Assembly: GCA_012798185.1 (NCBI GenBank)
Contig: JAAZNS010000259.1
Span: forward strand, 1 to 32,428
Reading direction: 5' to 3'
From: Chloroflexota bacterium
Lineage (GTDB): Bacteria; Chloroflexota; Anaerolineae; Anaerolineales; UBA4823
Length of the DNA: 32,428 nt
The notes beneath the pieces were generated by a model. It was given only the letters and a program-made list of their open reading frames with translations, was not told the DNA's origin and did no database searches. Positions 30,078 to 32,428 of this stretch are shown here, piece after piece. The translations under genes and the position numbers were made by a program. Position 1 is the stretch's first letter; each line of letters starts with the position of its first letter.

Positions 30078-31242
30078 TTATCCTCGTATTCTTTTTCTTT
30101 TTTCCGACACAGGGGGAGGCCACCGCAGTGCAGCAGAGGCAATCATCGAAGCCATCCACTTGCAGTATGGAAATCAATTCGATATTCAAATGGTGGATAT
30201 ATTCAAAGATTATGCCCCCCTGCAGTTGAAATACATGCCAGAGCTGTATCCCAAGATGGTAAAGGTGCCCCATGCTTGGGGGCTTGGCTATAAGGTGACC
30301 AACAGCCACCGCAGCGCCAGGATAATCACTGCCAGTGCGTACCCGTATGTACGCCGCTCGGTGCGCAGCCTGGTCCGTCAAAACCCTTGTGATGTGATTG
30401 TTTCCGTTCATCCCCTCGCAGCTGCCCCAATTTTGCGAGTTTTAGGTAAAAACCGTCCACCATTCATCACAGTTGTCACTGATTTGGTTAGTACCCATGC
30501 ACTTTGGTATCACCACCAAGCCGATTTATGCCTGGTGCCAACCGAAACAGCCTGGCAGCGAGCCATCAATTTCGGTATGGATGCCAATAAGGTAAAGGTT
30601 GTCGGTTTACCAGTATCGGACCGCTTCTGCATTCCCCCCGGAAACGCAGCCCAGATAAAACAAAAACTGGGATGGCCAGAGCATTTGCCGGTAATTCTCC
30701 TAGTAGGAGGAGGGGAAGGAATGGGTCCATTAGAAAAAACCGCGGCTGCAATTGCCGAAGCGCGGCTGCCTGCTGCCCTGGTAATTATTGCCGGCCGCAA
30801 TCGAAAACTAAAAGAGCGGCTTCAAGAGAAAATTTGGAAAATACCAACATTCATATATGGATTTGTTAAAGAAATGCCCGAGTTTATGCGCGGCGCCGAT
30901 ATCCTGGTGACAAAAGCTGGACCGGGCACGATCAGCGAAGCCTTGAATGCTGGTTTACCCATGATCTTATACAGCCGTCTTCCAGGACAGGAAGAAGGGA
31001 ATGTATCTTTTGTAGTCGATGAAGGCGCTGGATTATGGGCGCCAGAACCAGAGAGCATTGTTCAAGCCATTTCAAGCTGGCTGAGTAACCCTGAAATGCG
31101 GCAGAAAGCAGCCGCAGCCAGTCTTAGGTTAGCCCGACCTCAGGCAGCCCGGCAAATTGCACAAATAATTATTGAACAAATTCACCAACCAATAATTCAA
31201 CTTTCGGATCATCATCCATTGAAAAGCAAAACGCCAACATAA
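30061..31242 (+). CDS. MGDG-synthase-like glycosyltransferase (GT28 family)
   Basis: 393 residues. The N-terminal MGDG_synth domain begins with ILFLFSDTGGGHRSAAEAI (10-28), where the Gly/His stretch is an acceptor-site marker. The C-terminal GT28 domain has VVGLPVSDRF, then ILLVGGGEGMGPLEKT, then the donor-binding VTKAGPGTISEALNAGLPMI. It is the family of diacylglycerol glycosyltransferases (MGDG, MurG-like), which would transfer a sugar from a nucleotide-sugar to a diacylglycerol or similar lipid at the cytosolic membrane face. The acceptor and sugar are not determined. It has no signal or membrane helix. It overlaps DUF951 by 17 bases and is followed by rsmI after 29 bases. Confidence 0.9.
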   Translation: MKNQNNYPRILFLFSDTGGGHRSAAEAIIEAIHLQYGNQFDIQMVDIFKDYAPLQLKYMPELYPKMVKVPHAWGLGYKVTNSHRSARIITASAYPYVRRSVRSLVRQNPCDVIVSVHPLAAAPILRVLGKNRPPFITVVTDLVSTHALWYHHQADLCLVPTETAWQRAINFGMDANKVKVVGLPVSDRFCIPPGNAAQIKQKLGWPEHLPVILLVGGGEGMGPLEKTAAAIAEARLPAALVIIAGRNRKLKERLQEKIWKIPTFIYGFVKEMPEFMRGADILVTKAGPGTISEALNAGLPMILYSRLPGQEEGNVSFVVDEGAGLWAPEPESIVQAISSWLSNPEMRQKAAAASLRLARPQAARQIAQIIIEQIHQPIIQLSDHHPLKSKTPT

Positions 31243-31271
31243 CATACGAACTGCTTTAATTTATTCTTTTT

Positions 31272-32129
31272 ATGGGAACACTTTTTCTGGTTGCCACACC
31301 CATCGGGAATCTCGAAGATATCAGCCAGCGGGCTATTAAAACTTTGAAACAGGTGCGATTGATTGCCTGCGAAGATACGCGCCATTCCCGTAAATTGCTT
31401 ACCCATTATCATATTACCACACCGGTTACCAGCTATTTTGAGCATAACAAATACTCAAAGCTACAGCTTGTTTTGGATGAGCTAACCCGGGGCGATGTCG
31501 CGTTGATCTCTGACGCCGGAACACCTGCGTTGAACGATCCTGGGTACGAACTGGTCATTTCTGCCCTGAATAACGGTCATCATGTCTCTCCCATCCCGGG
31601 TGCCTGCGCACCAATTGCAGCCTTAACAGCTTCCGGCTTACCTTCCGATTCTTTTCTATACCTGGGATATCTCCCCAGGAAAACTAGTGAGCGCCGACAA
31701 CGCCTCGCCCAGGTTTCTAATTATCCTTTTACCCTGATTCTTTTGGAGGCTCCTCACCGCTTATTGGGTTGTTTGAAAGATTTGGCAGAAACCATGGGCA
31801 GCCGCAATATCGCGGTAGCCAGAGAATTGACCAAAATCCACGAAGAAATTTTTCGCGACAATATCGATTCAGCCATACAATACTTTTCTGAACATGAACC
31901 CCGAGGGGAATTTACTTTAGTTTTGGAAGGGAAATATTCTCAAAAAACGATTTGGACAAAGAATGAACTTTTAAACTGGATAAAAATTCAATTGGAAGCT
32001 GGTCATTCTGCAAGCAAGATTGCTGCCTCAGCCGCGCAAGTTTCGGGGTGGCAGCGCCGCAATATTTATGCGTTAATTAACGAATTCCATAAAAATCAGA
32101 AATCGGAGAGTACCTGTGATACTGGATGA
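31272..32129 (+). CDS. rsmI: 16S rRNA 2'-O-methyltransferase RsmI
   Basis: 285 residues, the usual RsmI length. It methylates the ribose of C1402 in 16S rRNA using SAM. Typical N-terminus GTLFLVATPIGNLEDISQRA, then IACEDTRHSRKLL, GDVALISDAGTPALNDPG, and the conserved SDSFLYLGYLPRK and EAPHRL stretches. The TP-methylase fold lies in 1-230 and a C-terminal helical domain follows. There is no clear ribosome-binding site. It overlaps the start of the isomerase gene by 14 bases. Confidence 0.97.
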   Translation: MGTLFLVATPIGNLEDISQRAIKTLKQVRLIACEDTRHSRKLLTHYHITTPVTSYFEHNKYSKLQLVLDELTRGDVALISDAGTPALNDPGYELVISALNNGHHVSPIPGACAPIAALTASGLPSDSFLYLGYLPRKTSERRQRLAQVSNYPFTLILLEAPHRLLGCLKDLAETMGSRNIAVARELTKIHEEIFRDNIDSAIQYFSEHEPRGEFTLVLEGKYSQKTIWTKNELLNWIKIQLEAGHSASKIAASAAQVSGWQRRNIYALINEFHKNQKSESTCDTG

Positions 32130-32428
32130 TTATAATCAATTCCCCAAATACGATCCCGAAAATATGCTCGAGAGGATCGATACTTTACCCGATCAACTGC
32201 ATGAAGCTTGGCAAATTGGCAGCCAGCATCCACTACCGCAGATATCCGGAATCGGTAAGGTATTGATAGCTGGTATGGGAGGTTCTGCGATAGGCGCTGA
32301 CTTATTGGTGAGTTATATTGCTGGACAGTGCCCGCTGCCTGTTTTCGTCCACCGGGATTATGGCTTGCCTGCCTGGGCAAATGGAGCAGACACCTTGGTG
32401 ATAGTCTCTTCTCATTCCGGCAACACCG
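32116..32428 (+). CDS. Bifunctional phosphoglucose/phosphomannose isomerase, SIS domain (partial, 3' end outside window)
   Basis: 104 codons are visible, starting at a GTG with GGAGAG 5 bases upstream, overlapping the rsmI stop by 14 bases. The sequence reads MILDDYNQFPKYDPENMLE, then a SIS fold with VLIAGMGGSAIGADLLVSYI and the phosphate-binding TLVIVSSHSGNT at the window end. This order and the GGSAIG and SHSGNT motifs match the bifunctional isomerase family that interconverts fructose 6-phosphate with glucose 6-phosphate and mannose 6-phosphate. It could support sugar supply to glycoconjugates next to the glycosyltransferase. The C-terminal half is not visible. Confidence 0.85.
   Translation, partial: MILDDYNQFPKYDPENMLERIDTLPDQLHEAWQIGSQHPLPQISGIGKVLIAGMGGSAIGADLLVSYIAGQCPLPVFVHRDYGLPAWANGADTLVIVSSHSGNT

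Overview
The window reads as a stretch of a bacterial chromosome of moderate to low GC, most likely Chloroflexota (Anaerolineae-like). That assignment is inference. It rests on lipoproteins with Thr/Glu/Pro/Ala linkers, a DUF951 gene, a CoaE protein with an extra C-terminal domain, tandem ECF sigma modules and an archaeal/MGDG-synthase-like glycosyltransferase. I saw no rRNA, tRNA, CRISPR array or intact mobile element. Genes are dense and mostly on the minus strand.

Layout. 1-3613 (minus): a MarR regulator followed by two overlapping ABC exporter half-transporters, the second cut by the window edge. The first exporter gene has a degenerate ATP site, as in heterodimeric exporters. Both promoters carry the same candidate operator. 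3937-5808 (plus): typA/bipA with a clear terminator. 5922-10691 (minus): two consecutive ECF sigma-factor modules, each with membrane partners, and an ArsR-DUF2087 regulator at the upstream end. 11221-12516 (plus): a LysM lipoprotein and a Nudix ADP-ribose pyrophosphatase. 12518-14180 (minus): lepB, deoC and a YgiT-type zinc-finger gene. 14352-14797: the decayed remnant of a DNA methyltransferase / restriction-modification locus.

14799-19524 (minus): coaE (fused to an acetyltransferase-like domain), cdaA, cdaR and der, tightly packed. This links c-di-AMP synthesis to CoA synthesis and ribosome assembly. 19616-25758 (minus): a five-gene peptide/nickel-type ABC importer operon in the order binding protein, OppB, OppC, OppD, OppF, with a near-perfect promoter. 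26115-26336 (plus): a small Cys-containing protein of unknown function. 26412-29799 (minus): an M50 protease, an HD hydrolase, a prephenate-dehydrogenase-like enzyme and Kbl/AONS-type transferase, probably one transcript. 29871-32428 (plus): DUF951 (apparently leaderless), an MGDG-synthase-like glycosyltransferase, rsmI and the start of a phosphoglucose/phosphomannose isomerase.

Most interesting: the importer operon. Its solute-binding lipoprotein is circularly permuted: the half that is normally C-terminal follows the lipoprotein signal and linker, and the normally N-terminal half comes last. In the same operon the OppC-type permease carries an extra extracytoplasmic domain of about 110 residues that looks like one lobe of a periplasmic binding protein. 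The two together suggest a remodelled substrate-delivery arrangement. Other points of note are a consensus coaE promoter lying inside a perfect inverted repeat, a MarR operator pair, and the leaderless DUF951 transcript.
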